Shown: positions 22,892 through 32,380, counted from the first letter of the stretch. The stretch is DNA of 64,000 nt from Fibrobacter sp. (GCA_024398875.1 JAKSIJ010000015.1:1-64000); one strand, 5' to 3'. The notes: generated by a model not told the origin, from the sequence alone. Translations and numbers: made by a program.

Positions 22892-24526
22892 TTACTTGAT
22901 GATGAGCATCGAGTCATCCCAAGCCTCGTGCTTTTCGAAGCCGAGGAGGTTTGCCGTGGTAGCGGCGAGGTTCGAAAGACCCCAGTCGCCTTCCTTGAGA
23001 GAGAGCTTGCCGCCCGTGACGTTGTCGTACAAAATGCACGGAACCTTGTTAAGCGTGTGGCTGGTCTTTGCTTTGAAACTCCCGTCCTTGTTCACCTTCG
23101 GCATGCCGGTCTTCTTGTCGATTTCATACATTTCGTCGGCGTTACCGTGGTCTGCCGTGATGATGGCGACACCGCCTGCGGCGTCAATCACCGGGAGGAG
23201 ACGTGCAAGTCCGATGTCCACAGCTTCGATAGCCATGGTAGCGGCGCGGAAGGAACCGGTGTGGCCCACCATGTCGCCGTTCGGGTAGTTGCAGCGGAGC
23301 GTCTGGTACTTGCCGGTCTTGATGGCTTCGATCATGGCGTCGGTCACTTCGGCGGCCTTCATCCACGGGCGCTGTTCAAACGGAACTACGTCGGATTCGA
23401 TTTCAAGGTAGGTTTCGCCGTCAAACTTGCTGGAGCGGTTACCATTCCAGAAGTAGGTCACGTGACCGTACTTCTGCGTTTCGGAGCAGGCGAACTGCTT
23501 CACGCCAGTTTCTGCGAACCATTCGCCACTGGTTTCCTTGATGGCCGGAGGCGGCACGAGGAAACGGTTCGGGAGCTTGAGGTCGCCGTCGTACTGGAGC
23601 ATGCCGGCGTAGCAGACCTTCGGAAAGCGCTTGCGGTCGAATTCGCTGAAGGATTCTTCTTCGAAGGCGCGGCTGATTTCGATGGCGCGGTCGCCACGGA
23701 AGTTGAAGAACACCACGGAGTCACCGTCGTTGATGGCGCCCACAGGCTGGCCGTTGGCGGCAATCACGAACGGAGGCAAATCCTGGTCGATGGCCTTGGT
23801 TTCGCCACGGAGAGTTTCGATGGCCTGCTTTGCGCTTTCGAACATGCGGCCTTCACCAAGCACGTGAGTCTTCCAGCCCAGTTCAACCATCTTCCAGTTG
23901 GCGTTGTAGCGGTCCATGGTAATCTGCATACGGCCACCGCCGCTGGCGATGCAAACGTCGAATTCCGGGCTGCGGAGTTCGGCGAGGAATTTTTCGAACG
24001 GTTCCACGTAGTCGAGGGCGGAGGTTTCCGGAACGTCACGGCCGTCCAAGAGAATGTGGACGCGGACCTTTTTCACGTTTTCCTTCTTGGCTTCGGCGAC
24101 CATGGCCTTCAAGTGGCTAATGTTACTGTGAACGTTGCCGTCGCTGAAAAGGCCGATGAAGTGGAGGACCGTGTTCTTTTCACGGACGTTGGCGGAAATT
24201 TCCTTCCAGGCGTCGCGTTCGAAGATTTCGCCGGAGACGATGGAATCTTGCACGAGGGCGGCTCCCTGGTTGTACACCTGGCCTGCGCCGATGGCGTTGT
24301 GGCCCACTTCGGAGTTACCCATGTCTTCGTTGGTCGGCATACCGACGGCGCGGCCGTGGGCCTTCAGAAGCACGTTCGGGTACATCTTGAAAAGACGATC
24401 GAGAACCGGCGTACGGGCTGCCTTGATGGCATTCCCTTCGACATTGTCGGTGATACCAAAACCATCCATCACGATGGTTACGACCGGGCCCTTGATGCCC
24501 GGAAAATTGGAAAGCTTGTTGAGCAT
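22892..24526 (-). CDS. gpmI: Cofactor-independent phosphoglycerate mutase
   Basis: GpmI interconverts 3- and 2-phosphoglycerate in glycolysis with two manganese ions. Landmarks are VVTIVMDGFGITDN (metal Asp), GNSEVGHNAIGAG with the phosphorylated Ser, LLDGRDVPETSA, VFFNFRGDRA, and ITADHGNADEM plus KTSHTLNKVP near the C-terminus. At 544 aa it is a little longer than the E. coli enzyme. CTGGAG about 6 nt before the ATG supports the start. It is monocistronic. Its last 24 bp are duplicated at 22663. A long open frame on the opposite strand is a codon-usage shadow. Confidence 0.95.
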   Translation of the reverse strand: MLNKLSNFPGIKGPVVTIVMDGFGITDNVEGNAIKAARTPVLDRLFKMYPNVLLKAHGRAVGMPTNEDMGNSEVGHNAIGAGQVYNQGAALVQDSIVSGEIFERDAWKEISANVREKNTVLHFIGLFSDGNVHSNISHLKAMVAEAKKENVKKVRVHILLDGRDVPETSALDYVEPFEKFLAELRSPEFDVCIASGGGRMQITMDRYNANWKMVELGWKTHVLGEGRMFESAKQAIETLRGETKAIDQDLPPFVIAANGQPVGAINDGDSVVFFNFRGDRAIEISRAFEEESFSEFDRKRFPKVCYAGMLQYDGDLKLPNRFLVPPPAIKETSGEWFAETGVKQFACSETQKYGHVTYFWNGNRSSKFDGETYLEIESDVVPFEQRPWMKAAEVTDAMIEAIKTGKYQTLRCNYPNGDMVGHTGSFRAATMAIEAVDIGLARLLPVIDAAGGVAIITADHGNADEMYEIDKKTGMPKVNKDGSFKAKTSHTLNKVPCILYDNVTGGKLSLKEGDWGLSNLAATTANLLGFEKHEAWDDSMLIIK

Positions 24527-24610
24527 GCTTAACTCCAGTTATGCCCGGATCTTCCAGGCGCGTTAAATCACAGGCCTAATTTAGAAATAAAACGCTAGTC
24601 CTGCCAATGG

Positions 24611-24641
24611 CAAATAAAAAAAGCTCCCGCAATGCGGGAGC
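24611..24641 (-). terminator. Terminator of the lipoprotein gene
   Basis: GCTCCCGC (24623-24630) pairs with GCGGGAGC (24634-24641). On the minus strand it is followed by TTTTTTTATTTG. It lies 23 bp after the stop of the 24664 gene. Confidence 0.85.
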
Positions 24642-24663
24642 CTTGAATTGCGATAAAGGACAA

Positions 24664-25650
24664 TTACTTCTTATAGTAAGTGAAGGAAACCCAGCCCTTG
24701 GAACCATCACTCAGCTTAGTTCCGATGAGCACAGGATAATCTCCACCAGGAGTCTTGATGAGGAGCCAAATTCCGTTATTCAACAGTTTGGGATTCTCCA
24801 TGGATCCGCGAATGGTTTCCAACTTTTCAGCGCAAATGTTGCCTTCGGGACGGAGACCTGTTTCCTGAGAACCTTCTTCCCAGATTTCAACGCCGTCAGC
24901 TGCGTTGAAGTAGAAGGAAGAATTTTCAATAGACATGGTAATCTGCGGATCGGCACCACCGTCGAAGTTGAAGGTATATACACTGCTACCATATTCGTTG
25001 GAGAGAGTGGTGTCTACCGGTGTCAGCTCTGTGCAAACTTCAGCAACGCTAGAAGAAGAAATCTCTACCTTGCACTGCTTTTCAAAATCAATTGTCTTCA
25101 CGGCTGTGAAATGCAAAGAGTCTTCCGCTGCGGCCTCGGCACATGCCTCCTCATCTTCGGCAATTTGGCAATCAATGCTCATGAACATCCAAACGAAGAG
25201 ACGGAACTTTCCGCAGGTGTCCAGTTGATCCAAATCGATTTTGTCAATATTGTTCCCCGTAATCTTATCGGTGGGGTAGACAGTCTTGTCATTGAAGGAG
25301 ATATTGGTCATGAAGGTCTTGTCGCCTTCCAACTTAGTGGCAGTAATCTGGATGCTGTCAAACTGGGTGAACCAGGTCTCCTCTCCGTATTCGTTATCGG
25401 CAAAGTCCTGGTCTAGATCCAGGTTGCCACTGAAGTGCAGAGCTTCGCCACCCTTTCCGTTACTTTCCGTTTTAGCGTCAAATGTTGATTTTTCGCTAAA
25501 AGGAGACTTTTCGGAAGCAGAAGAGGCGATGTATTCTTCTGCAGAAGATGTGCCTTCATCAGCGCCAGAGCTGGAGTCGTCACCGCAGGCGGTGAGACCG
25601 AAGAGGGAAAGGACGAATGCCGATCCGAGAATAAGGGACTTGAAGTTCAT
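24664..25650 (-). CDS. Putative lipoprotein of unknown function
   Basis: A 328-aa exported protein. Residues 1-21 are a lipoprotein signal with lipobox LTAC and acceptor C22. A Ser/Glu-rich linker (23-60) follows, then a beta-rich domain with scattered cysteines and acidic patches that I do not assign to a family. The C-terminus (IWLLIKTPGGDYPVLIGTKLSDGSKGWVSFTYYKK) looks like a surface beta domain. The start at 25650 is set by GAGG 6 nt upstream; an earlier in-frame ATG has no site. It is monocistronic, with a terminator directly downstream. Confidence 0.7.
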   Translation of the reverse strand: MNFKSLILGSAFVLSLFGLTACGDDSSSGADEGTSSAEEYIASSASEKSPFSEKSTFDAKTESNGKGGEALHFSGNLDLDQDFADNEYGEETWFTQFDSIQITATKLEGDKTFMTNISFNDKTVYPTDKITGNNIDKIDLDQLDTCGKFRLFVWMFMSIDCQIAEDEEACAEAAAEDSLHFTAVKTIDFEKQCKVEISSSSVAEVCTELTPVDTTLSNEYGSSVYTFNFDGGADPQITMSIENSSFYFNAADGVEIWEEGSQETGLRPEGNICAEKLETIRGSMENPKLLNNGIWLLIKTPGGDYPVLIGTKLSDGSKGWVSFTYYKK

Positions 25651-25742
25651 TGTGTACCTCATGAATTGTTTTTCTTGAAAATACATAAAAAAGGGTTGGA
25701 CTGGTAGGGGTAAGAAGGTTGTGGGCGGGAAAAAAGGGCTTT

Positions 25743-27842
25743 TTAGACCTTCATTCCGCGGATAATATCCCGGAGACGGGCTGCTTCCTCGAAGTCCAGC
25801 TTGGCCGCAGCTTCCTTCATCTGTTTTTCCAGCTCTTCGATGCTTTGCGGTTCGTCTTCTTCCTCAGGTTCGGCGTCCCGCATCTTGCTTGCCGCATTCT
25901 TGTCGCCCTTCCAGAGGTCTGCCAGCGGGTCGTTGATGACGAGGTCGTCTTCCAGTTTGCGGCTGACGGACTTGGGCACGATGCCGTGTTCCTGGTTGAA
26001 GTCTTCCTGCAGTGCGCGCCGGCGGCTAGTTTCTGCAATAGCTTTATCGAGACTATCCGTCATGTTGTCGGCGAAGAGCAGCACTGTGCCATTCACGTTG
26101 CGGCTGGCGCGGCCCATGGTCTGAATGAGACTGCGGTAGTTGCGGAGGAAACCTTCCTTGTCGGCGTCGAGAATGGCCACCATGCTCACTTCGGGCAGGT
26201 CCAGCCCTTCGCGCAAAAGGTTGATGCCCACGAGAACGTCAAACTCTCCGGTGCGAAGTCCCTTGATGAGGTCGTGGCGTTCCAATGTCTTGATGTCGCT
26301 GTGGAGGTATTTGGCGCGAATACCCGCTTCCACAAAATAGTCCGTCAAATCTTGGGCCATCTTCTTGGTGAGAGTGGTAACCAGCACTCGGTTTCCGGCC
26401 TTGACTGTTTCTTCAATTCGGTACAGCAGCACGTCCATCTGGCCCTTGATGGGGAACATCTCGATTTTCGGGTCCAGAAGTCCTGTGGGGCGGTTGATCT
26501 GTTCTGTCACCACACCGCCGGTCTTTTCCAACTCATAATCTCCGGGAGTCGCACTCACAAACAGCACCTGCTTCGGGTACATGTACTCGAATTCCTTGAA
26601 GTTCATGGGGCGGTTGTCTAGGGCGCAGGGCAGCCGGAAGCCGTACTGCACAAGGGTCGTCTTTCGGCTCTTGTCTCCTTCGGCCATGCCACCCACCTGG
26701 GGAATGCTCACGTGGGATTCGTCCACCATCAAAAGCCAGTCGTCGCCAAAGTAGTCGATGAGGGTGAAGGGGCGCGTTCCCGGGGCGCGGTCCTCAATAA
26801 TGCGGGAGTAGTTCTCGATGCCGTTGCACATGCCCGTTTCGCGAAGCATTTCCATGTCGTAGCGGGTACGGCTGCTGAGTCGGGCGGATTCCAGAACCTT
26901 TCCTTCCTTGTCTAATTCGGCAAGACGGTCCGTCAGTTCAAATTGAATCCGCTGGAGCATGGCGTTCCGGTTTTCCTCGCGAGTCACAAAATGTTTCGCC
27001 GGAGCGATAGTCATCTCCTCCAGTTCCTGAATGACTTCTCCCGTCACCATGTTAAAGCGGCAAAGCCTGTCCACCTCATCGCCGAAAAGCTCAATCCGCA
27101 GGCCGTTTTCGTCGTAGCTGGGGTGAACCTCAATCACGTCTCCATGGCAGCGGAATGTCCCGCGGTCTAGGGAGTAGTCGTTGCGCTCATACTGGATATG
27201 GACCAGGTCGTGAAGAATCTTATCGCGGTCGTAGGTGTCGCCTTTCTTGAGGCGGACCATCAAATCGAAATATTCGGCAGGGCTTCCGAGACCATAGATG
27301 CAGCTCACGCTCGCGACGATGATGACGTCTCGGCGGGTGAGCAAATTTGCTGTTGCCCGCAGACGCAGTTTGTCGATTTCGTCGTTGATGCTTGCGTCTT
27401 TTTCGATGTAGGTGTCCGTATGGACGATGTAGGCTTCCGGCTGGAAGTAGTCGTAATAGCTGACAAAGTATTCTACGGCGTTATTCGGGAAGAATCTTTT
27501 GAATTCCTGATAGAGCTGTGCGGCCAGCGTTTTGTTGTGGGTGAGGATGAGGGTTGGCTTCCCCACATTCTTGATGACATTCGCCATGGTGAATGTCTTG
27601 CCGGAACCTGTAACGCCGAGGAGTGTTTGAAACTGCTCGCCGTTCTTGAAGCCTTCGGTAATCTGCTCGATGGCCTTGGGCTGGTCGCCTGCGGCACCAT
27701 ACGGCGAAACCAGCTCAAAGTTCGCGCGGATGGGCTCCTGAAACTGTTTCAGTTTCCCGGGCAAACTCTGGGAAGGCGGTAGCACCTTCGCTATCGGTTT
27801 TGCATACGGGTCCGGAGTGATTGTCTTGCGCGCGCGAGCCAT
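25743..27842 (-). CDS. uvrB: UvrABC excinuclease subunit B
   Basis: UvrB receives damaged DNA from UvrA and recruits UvrC in nucleotide excision repair. The 699-aa protein shows Walker A GVTGSGKTFTMANV, the YYDYFQPEAYI beta-hairpin region, helicase motifs including DESHVSIPQ, VLVTTLTKKMAQDL and QTMGRASRNVNG, and a C-terminal UVR domain (about 660-695) that contacts UvrC. The first 35 residues are a non-conserved extension. The acyltransferase gene ends 2 bp upstream, so uvrB may be expressed by read-through from it. Confidence 0.96.
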   Translation of the reverse strand: MARARKTITPDPYAKPIAKVLPPSQSLPGKLKQFQEPIRANFELVSPYGAAGDQPKAIEQITEGFKNGEQFQTLLGVTGSGKTFTMANVIKNVGKPTLILTHNKTLAAQLYQEFKRFFPNNAVEYFVSYYDYFQPEAYIVHTDTYIEKDASINDEIDKLRLRATANLLTRRDVIIVASVSCIYGLGSPAEYFDLMVRLKKGDTYDRDKILHDLVHIQYERNDYSLDRGTFRCHGDVIEVHPSYDENGLRIELFGDEVDRLCRFNMVTGEVIQELEEMTIAPAKHFVTREENRNAMLQRIQFELTDRLAELDKEGKVLESARLSSRTRYDMEMLRETGMCNGIENYSRIIEDRAPGTRPFTLIDYFGDDWLLMVDESHVSIPQVGGMAEGDKSRKTTLVQYGFRLPCALDNRPMNFKEFEYMYPKQVLFVSATPGDYELEKTGGVVTEQINRPTGLLDPKIEMFPIKGQMDVLLYRIEETVKAGNRVLVTTLTKKMAQDLTDYFVEAGIRAKYLHSDIKTLERHDLIKGLRTGEFDVLVGINLLREGLDLPEVSMVAILDADKEGFLRNYRSLIQTMGRASRNVNGTVLLFADNMTDSLDKAIAETSRRRALQEDFNQEHGIVPKSVSRKLEDDLVINDPLADLWKGDKNAASKMRDAEPEEEDEPQSIEELEKQMKEAAAKLDFEEAARLRDIIRGMKV

Positions 27843-27844
27843 AA

Positions 27845-28909
27845 TTAGCTGATTTTCTTTCTTAAATAACGGGAGATGGGCTTTTCAACAACTTCATGGA
27901 GGAGAAAAGCGAGTAAGAAACAAACGCCGAAGGAAATCAAAATTTTAGGCAGGTTTCCATCAATAGCGAACTTTTGGAATAAGGCGTTTTCAATGTCCGT
28001 GTTGAGCGTCTGTGCAATAAAGAAAGCGAAGGAAAGCGCGCTTAGATAGCGCAGAACTTTTGATTTCGTTAGCCAGGGAGTAGTAATTTTTGAAAGGGTC
28101 AGAAGCATGAGAGCGAAACCGGGAAGAGCAATCCAACTATATAGCATGAAGTTCCCTACAAACAGATTATGATGCACGCAAAGAGAAATGGCTCCCGCTA
28201 AGATGACGAATTCAATGAAGAATGTTGGCCAGCAAAACAACCATTTTTTGGGGTGAAGGTTGATTCCATGGCCAAGAGAACAAAGAAGAATCCCAATGAA
28301 AAATTCAAGTATTCTAAAAAATGGATTGGAATAAATAGAGTCTGTTTTGAAAAAATGTACAATCAAAGGAGACCAGAGCAGGATGAGTGTACATACTAGG
28401 ACAAAGATGACTTTGAGTTTAGGTGAAATGTGCTTTGCTATTTCGTGTAGAAGTGGAAATACGAGGTAGCATAAAAGGAGACACGAGATAAACCAGGTCC
28501 CATTGTTGTGGGATACCTCAAATAGTGAGGAAAATACGGACTGCAATCCCAGGGCTTCGATGGGCAGAAGAACAAGATTTTCTAGAGTACTTTCTGTCCC
28601 AAAAGTAAGAATGTATACGAGCGCGACAAGATAGTAAAGGGGCAAAATGCCGGCTATTCGTTTTAGATAAAATTTTCTCAGATTTGGGAGTTCGCTTAGT
28701 ACCTGAGACTTATATGTGGCGTGTAGAACAAAGCCAGACAACATAAAGAATCCGGTCATAAAGACGGCGCCCATTTGAATAAAATCGTTTAGAAATCCGT
28801 AGTTGCAACCATGATGAATGCGGCTGTGAAAGAGAAATACGAAAAGCACAGCTAGAATGCGAAAAACATCTAGGCCAATCATTCTCTCTTTAGAAGCGTC
28901 AATAATCAC
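27845..28909 (-). CDS. Acyltransferase-3 family membrane protein
   Basis: A 354-aa integral membrane O-acyltransferase of the OafA/YrhL type. About ten hydrophobic segments are visible. The diagnostic N-terminal pattern is FRILAVLFVFLFHSRIHH, with the catalytic His about ten residues after the Arg. Such proteins acetylate or acylate lipopolysaccharide, peptidoglycan or exopolysaccharide. There is no C-terminal SGNH domain. The start is uncertain: GTG at 28909 or ATG at 28882. Base composition is visibly more A/T-rich than in uvrB or glgP on either side, which may mean transfer. It ends 2 bp before uvrB. Confidence 0.82.
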   Translation of the reverse strand: MIIDASKERMIGLDVFRILAVLFVFLFHSRIHHGCNYGFLNDFIQMGAVFMTGFFMLSGFVLHATYKSQVLSELPNLRKFYLKRIAGILPLYYLVALVYILTFGTESTLENLVLLPIEALGLQSVFSSLFEVSHNNGTWFISCLLLCYLVFPLLHEIAKHISPKLKVIFVLVCTLILLWSPLIVHFFKTDSIYSNPFFRILEFFIGILLCSLGHGINLHPKKWLFCWPTFFIEFVILAGAISLCVHHNLFVGNFMLYSWIALPGFALMLLTLSKITTPWLTKSKVLRYLSALSFAFFIAQTLNTDIENALFQKFAIDGNLPKILISFGVCFLLAFLLHEVVEKPISRYLRKKIS

Positions 28910-28942
28910 AATACAAAGATAACAAGATATGGATTGTGGTGC

Positions 28943-28972
28943 AAAAAAGGCCCGCGACTTTCATCGCGGACC
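28943..28972 (-). terminator. Terminator of glgP
   Basis: GGCCCGCGA (28949-28957) and TCGCGGACC (28964-28972) pair on the minus strand with one G-U pair, and are followed by TTTTTTGC. It lies about 55 bp beyond the glgP stop. Confidence 0.75.
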
Positions 28973-29026
28973 CGAGACTGTTTGCCCAACTTCAATTTTT
29001 ATTTCGAATCGGGCTGATACTGATTA

Positions 29027-31501
29027 TTACAGGTCAATGGGGCAGGCTTTGGCGTTCCAGATTTCCTTAGCGTATTGGTTGATGGTACGGTCGGAACTGA
29101 ACTTGCCCATGCGAGCCACATTGAGGATGGCCTTTTCTGCCCAAGCCTTCTTGTTCAGGTATTCCTTAGCCACCTTGGCCTGCATGTCTACATAGCTGCG
29201 GAAGTCAGCGCAGAGCATGTATGGGTCGTGGGTGAGGAGTTTGTCTGCAATGTGCTTGAACAAGTCCGGACGATCCGGGCTGAAGAAGCCAGAACCAATC
29301 AGGTCAATCACGCGGCGCAGGTCATCATCCTTCTCGTAGAAGTCGCGCGGGCGGTAGCCCTTGGCCAGGAGGTCGGTGACTTCTTCCACGGTGAGGCCGA
29401 AGATGAAGATGTTTTCATCGCCCACTTCTTCCTTCATTTCCACGTTAGCGCCATCAAGCGTACCGATGGTGAGGGCTCCGTTCAAAGCGAACTTCATGTT
29501 GCCGGTACCAGAAGCTTCCGTGCCTGCAGTAGAAATCTGCTCGGAGAGGTCTGCAGCCGGAATAATCTTTTCGGCGAAGGACACGCGGTAGTTCTCCAGG
29601 AACACCATTTTGAGCTTGCCCTTGCAAACGGGGTCGGAATCAATGATGGCGGCTACGGCGTTAGCGAGGCGGATAATCTGCTTTGCCATCCAGTAACCAG
29701 GAGCGCTCTTACCACCAATCATGATGGTGCGCGGCATGATTTCCTTGCCGTCCTTCAGTTGGATGTAAAGGTGAATGGCGTGGAGGATGTTCAACAGCTG
29801 GCGCTTGTATTCGTGAATGCGCTTCACCTGCACGTCGAAGAACATGTTGGTGTCCAGGTCCACGCCCTGGGTTTCCTTCAGATACTTGGCCAGGCGTTCC
29901 TTGTTCTGCTTCTTCACGTCCATGAAGGCCTTCTGGAATGCGGCATCCTTTGCAAACTTTTCCAACTTCTTCAAATCGTCCAAATCCTTGACCCAGGATT
30001 CGCCGATCTTACTGGTAATGAGTTCGCTCATAGCAGGGTTTGCCTTGCGGACCCAGCGACGCGGCGTCACACCGTTCGTCTTGTTGTTGAATTTTTCAGG
30101 CCACAGTTCGTAGAAGTCCTTGAAGAGGGTCGTCTTCAGAAGGTCGGAGTGGAGGGCTGCAACGCCATTCACGGCGAAGGAACCTACGATGGAGAGGTAG
30201 GCCATGCGAATCATCTTTTCGCCGCCTTCCTGGATGAGGCTCATGCGGGCCAAACGATCGTTGTCGCCAGGCCACTTCATGCTCACCATGCGGAGGAAGC
30301 GGGCGTTGATTTCGTAAATAATCTGCAGGTGGCGGGGGAGGAGTCTTTCAAACAAGCTCACAGGCCATTTTTCCAAAGCTTCCGGCATCAAGGTGTGGTT
30401 GGTGTAGGCGAAGGTCTTTGTCACGATGTCCCAAGCCTCGTCCCAGCCCAGTTCCTCAATGTCCAAAAGAATGCGCATCATTTCGGCGATAGAGATAGCC
30501 GGGTGCGTGTCGTTCAACTGAATTGCCACCTTCTCAGGGAACACCTTCCAGTCGTTGCCATGGGTCCTCTTGAAGCGGTTGATGATGTCCTGCAAAGAGG
30601 CAGAGCACAGGAAGTACTGCTGTTTGAGGCGGAGTTCCTTACCGTTCATGGAAGAGTCGTTCGGGTACAACACCTTGGAAATGGTTTCGGAAAGTTCCAT
30701 GTCCTGCACGGCGGCAATGTAGTCGCCGTTGTTGAAGTAGCTGAGGCCGAAATCGTCGGTGGACTTGGCGCTCCAGAGGCGGAGGTTGTTCACCGTGTTG
30801 TTCTTGTAGCCCGGAATCGGGGTGTCATAGGGGAGGGCGAGAACGTAGTCCTTGGTTTCCCAACGGTTGCGGAGCTTGCCCTTGTCGTCCATCCAGCTCA
30901 CCACGTAGCCGTAGAAAGGCACCTTGATGGCGTTGGCCGGGCGGGCGATTTCCCAGGGGTTCGGCAGGCGGAGCCAGTTATCCGGCTGTTCTTCCTGTTC
31001 ACCGTTCACAATCTTCTGGCTGAACATACCGTATTCGTAACGGATGCCCATGCCCATGGCCGGGAGTTCGAGAGTAGCCATGGAGTCGAGGAAGCAAGCT
31101 GCCAAGCGGCCGAGACCACCGTTACCGAGGCCAGCATCCACTTCCTGTTCGCGGAGTTCGTCCAAAGTCATGCCCACTTCATCCAGGGCTTCCTGTACGG
31201 CACTTTCCACATCCAGGTTCAAAACGGAGTTGCCGAGAGTGCGGCCAATCAAAAATTCCAGAGACAGGTAATAGACGCGCTTCACGTCTTTCTTGTAATA
31301 GGTTTCCTGAGTCTTGATCCAGCGGTCCACCAGGCGGTCGCGGACTGCGTATGCAACAGCCAAGAACTTTTCATGGTCCGTGACAGTGTGCATACTGCGG
31401 GCCAAAGTGTGGTTGATGTGGTCGGTAAATGCCTTGCGGAAAGATTCCGCGTCGGTGCCGAGCACAGGTGCTACAGATTCTTTTTTAGTTGCTTTTGCCA
31501 T
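29027..31501 (-). CDS. glgP: Glycogen/alpha-glucan phosphorylase
   Basis: GlgP releases glucose-1-phosphate from glycogen ends with pyridoxal phosphate. The 824-aa protein is full length. Family landmarks are YYLSLEFLIGRTLGNSVLNL, GLGNGGLGRLAACFLDS, NDTHPAIS, TNHTLMPEALEKW and EASGTGNMKFALNGALTIGTLDGANVE, which contains the PLP-binding Lys. Glycogen storage is well known in Fibrobacter. It is monocistronic, with a terminator downstream, and is divergent from the gene at 31673 across 171 bp. Confidence 0.96.
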   Translation of the reverse strand: MAKATKKESVAPVLGTDAESFRKAFTDHINHTLARSMHTVTDHEKFLAVAYAVRDRLVDRWIKTQETYYKKDVKRVYYLSLEFLIGRTLGNSVLNLDVESAVQEALDEVGMTLDELREQEVDAGLGNGGLGRLAACFLDSMATLELPAMGMGIRYEYGMFSQKIVNGEQEEQPDNWLRLPNPWEIARPANAIKVPFYGYVVSWMDDKGKLRNRWETKDYVLALPYDTPIPGYKNNTVNNLRLWSAKSTDDFGLSYFNNGDYIAAVQDMELSETISKVLYPNDSSMNGKELRLKQQYFLCSASLQDIINRFKRTHGNDWKVFPEKVAIQLNDTHPAISIAEMMRILLDIEELGWDEAWDIVTKTFAYTNHTLMPEALEKWPVSLFERLLPRHLQIIYEINARFLRMVSMKWPGDNDRLARMSLIQEGGEKMIRMAYLSIVGSFAVNGVAALHSDLLKTTLFKDFYELWPEKFNNKTNGVTPRRWVRKANPAMSELITSKIGESWVKDLDDLKKLEKFAKDAAFQKAFMDVKKQNKERLAKYLKETQGVDLDTNMFFDVQVKRIHEYKRQLLNILHAIHLYIQLKDGKEIMPRTIMIGGKSAPGYWMAKQIIRLANAVAAIIDSDPVCKGKLKMVFLENYRVSFAEKIIPAADLSEQISTAGTEASGTGNMKFALNGALTIGTLDGANVEMKEEVGDENIFIFGLTVEEVTDLLAKGYRPRDFYEKDDDLRRVIDLIGSGFFSPDRPDLFKHIADKLLTHDPYMLCADFRSYVDMQAKVAKEYLNKKAWAEKAILNVARMGKFSSDRTINQYAKEIWNAKACPIDL

Positions 31502-31659
31502 AAAAATAAGCCTATGGGTTAGGGGTTAATTTTTCGCCCTAGAATTTAGAAAAATTGGCTCAATTTATGGAAAATTCCGCTTTTTATATGATGGGGTTGG
31601 CATAGACAGGTTCTGTCAAAAACGAGCTATCTTGTTGATACTCAAAGCACAAGGTTTGC

Positions 31660-31665
31660 TACATT
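31660..31665 (+). promoter_or_regulatory. TACATT -10 element 7 nt from the 31673 ATG
   Basis: TACATT is followed by seven bases and then ATG, without a Shine-Dalgarno. TTGATA at 31635-31640 could be the -35 with a 19-bp spacer. Confidence 0.4.
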
Positions 31666-31672
31666 TCAAACC

Positions 31673-32380
31673 ATGAAAGTCGCGTTGTTGGGCTCTACAG
31701 GGCTAGTCGGGAAGAATGTGCTAAAGCTTTTAGCGCGTTTGGACCAATTACAGCGTATTTATTGTCCTGTTCGTACCGTTCCTCAGTTTAGTGAATTAGG
31801 AATATCCGAGGGCTCCTCAAAAGTAGATTTTGAACAAATTAATTTTGAATCTCACGAGAAACTTCGGGCGGGCTTCCTCGGCTGCGATGCGGTCATTTGC
31901 TGCCTCGGTACAACCCGTAAAAAAGCGGGCAGCAAGGCCGCGCAAGAAAAAATTGACCTTCGGCTTCCGCTATCTCTTGCCGCCATCGCCAAAAAAGAAG
32001 GTGTCAAGCATTTCCTCTGCGTCAGCGCTCAGGGCGCAAATTCCGCGTCGCCTTTCTTCTACAATCGCCTCAAAGGCATGCTGGAAGAAGGCCTCACTAT
32101 GATGGGCTTTGAATCTCTCACTCTGGTTCGCCCGTCGCTCCTTCTCGGGAAACATAAGGAGCCCCGCTTTGGCGAAGACCTCATGCAAAAGGTCTTCGGG
32201 CGACATCCCGAATTTCTCCCCAGTTTTTTCAGGCCTGTTCATGCAGAAACGGTGGCGGCGCATCTGGTGGCAAGCCTTTTAAAACCGCCTAAAGACCGGG
32301 TAGGTCCCGATGGCGTCAAAGGTCGCCGCATCATCTACAATAGAGTTCTTGCTAAAACGAAGGTGGACGAACTTTTTTAG
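31673..32380 (+). CDS. NAD(P)-binding TIP30/HTATIP2-like protein
   Basis: A 235-aa atypical short-chain dehydrogenase-fold protein. It has the nucleotide-binding start KVALLGSTGLVGKNVLKLL, CCLGTTRKKAGS, and a YNRLKG-type Tyr/Lys pair followed by LVRPSLLLG. These are shared with HTATIP2/TIP30 and YwnB-like proteins, whose substrates are mostly unknown. It is cytoplasmic and single-domain. Its stop overlaps the stop of the convergent gene at 32377 by 4 bp, so no terminator fits between them. Confidence 0.75.
   Translation: MKVALLGSTGLVGKNVLKLLARLDQLQRIYCPVRTVPQFSELGISEGSSKVDFEQINFESHEKLRAGFLGCDAVICCLGTTRKKAGSKAAQEKIDLRLPLSLAAIAKKEGVKHFLCVSAQGANSASPFFYNRLKGMLEEGLTMMGFESLTLVRPSLLLGKHKEPRFGEDLMQKVFGRHPEFLPSFFRPVHAETVAAHLVASLLKPPKDRVGPDGVKGRRIIYNRVLAKTKVDELF

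Noticed and set aside
22663-22915. Diversity-generating retroelement (template/variable repeat at the gpmI 3' end)
   Set aside because: The differences between copies are few and synonymous, not concentrated at adenines, and there is no reverse transcriptase gene nearby.
22928-24532. A 534-codon open frame on the plus strand opposite gpmI
   Set aside because: It lies wholly antisense to a well-conserved gpmI, has no recognisable domain and a composition typical of mirrored codon bias. It is a shadow frame.
29075-31522. An 815-codon open frame opposite glgP
   Set aside because: Same reason: it follows the codon periodicity of a highly expressed gene on the other strand, and the translation is not protein-like (rich in His, Val, Glu and Phe without domains).
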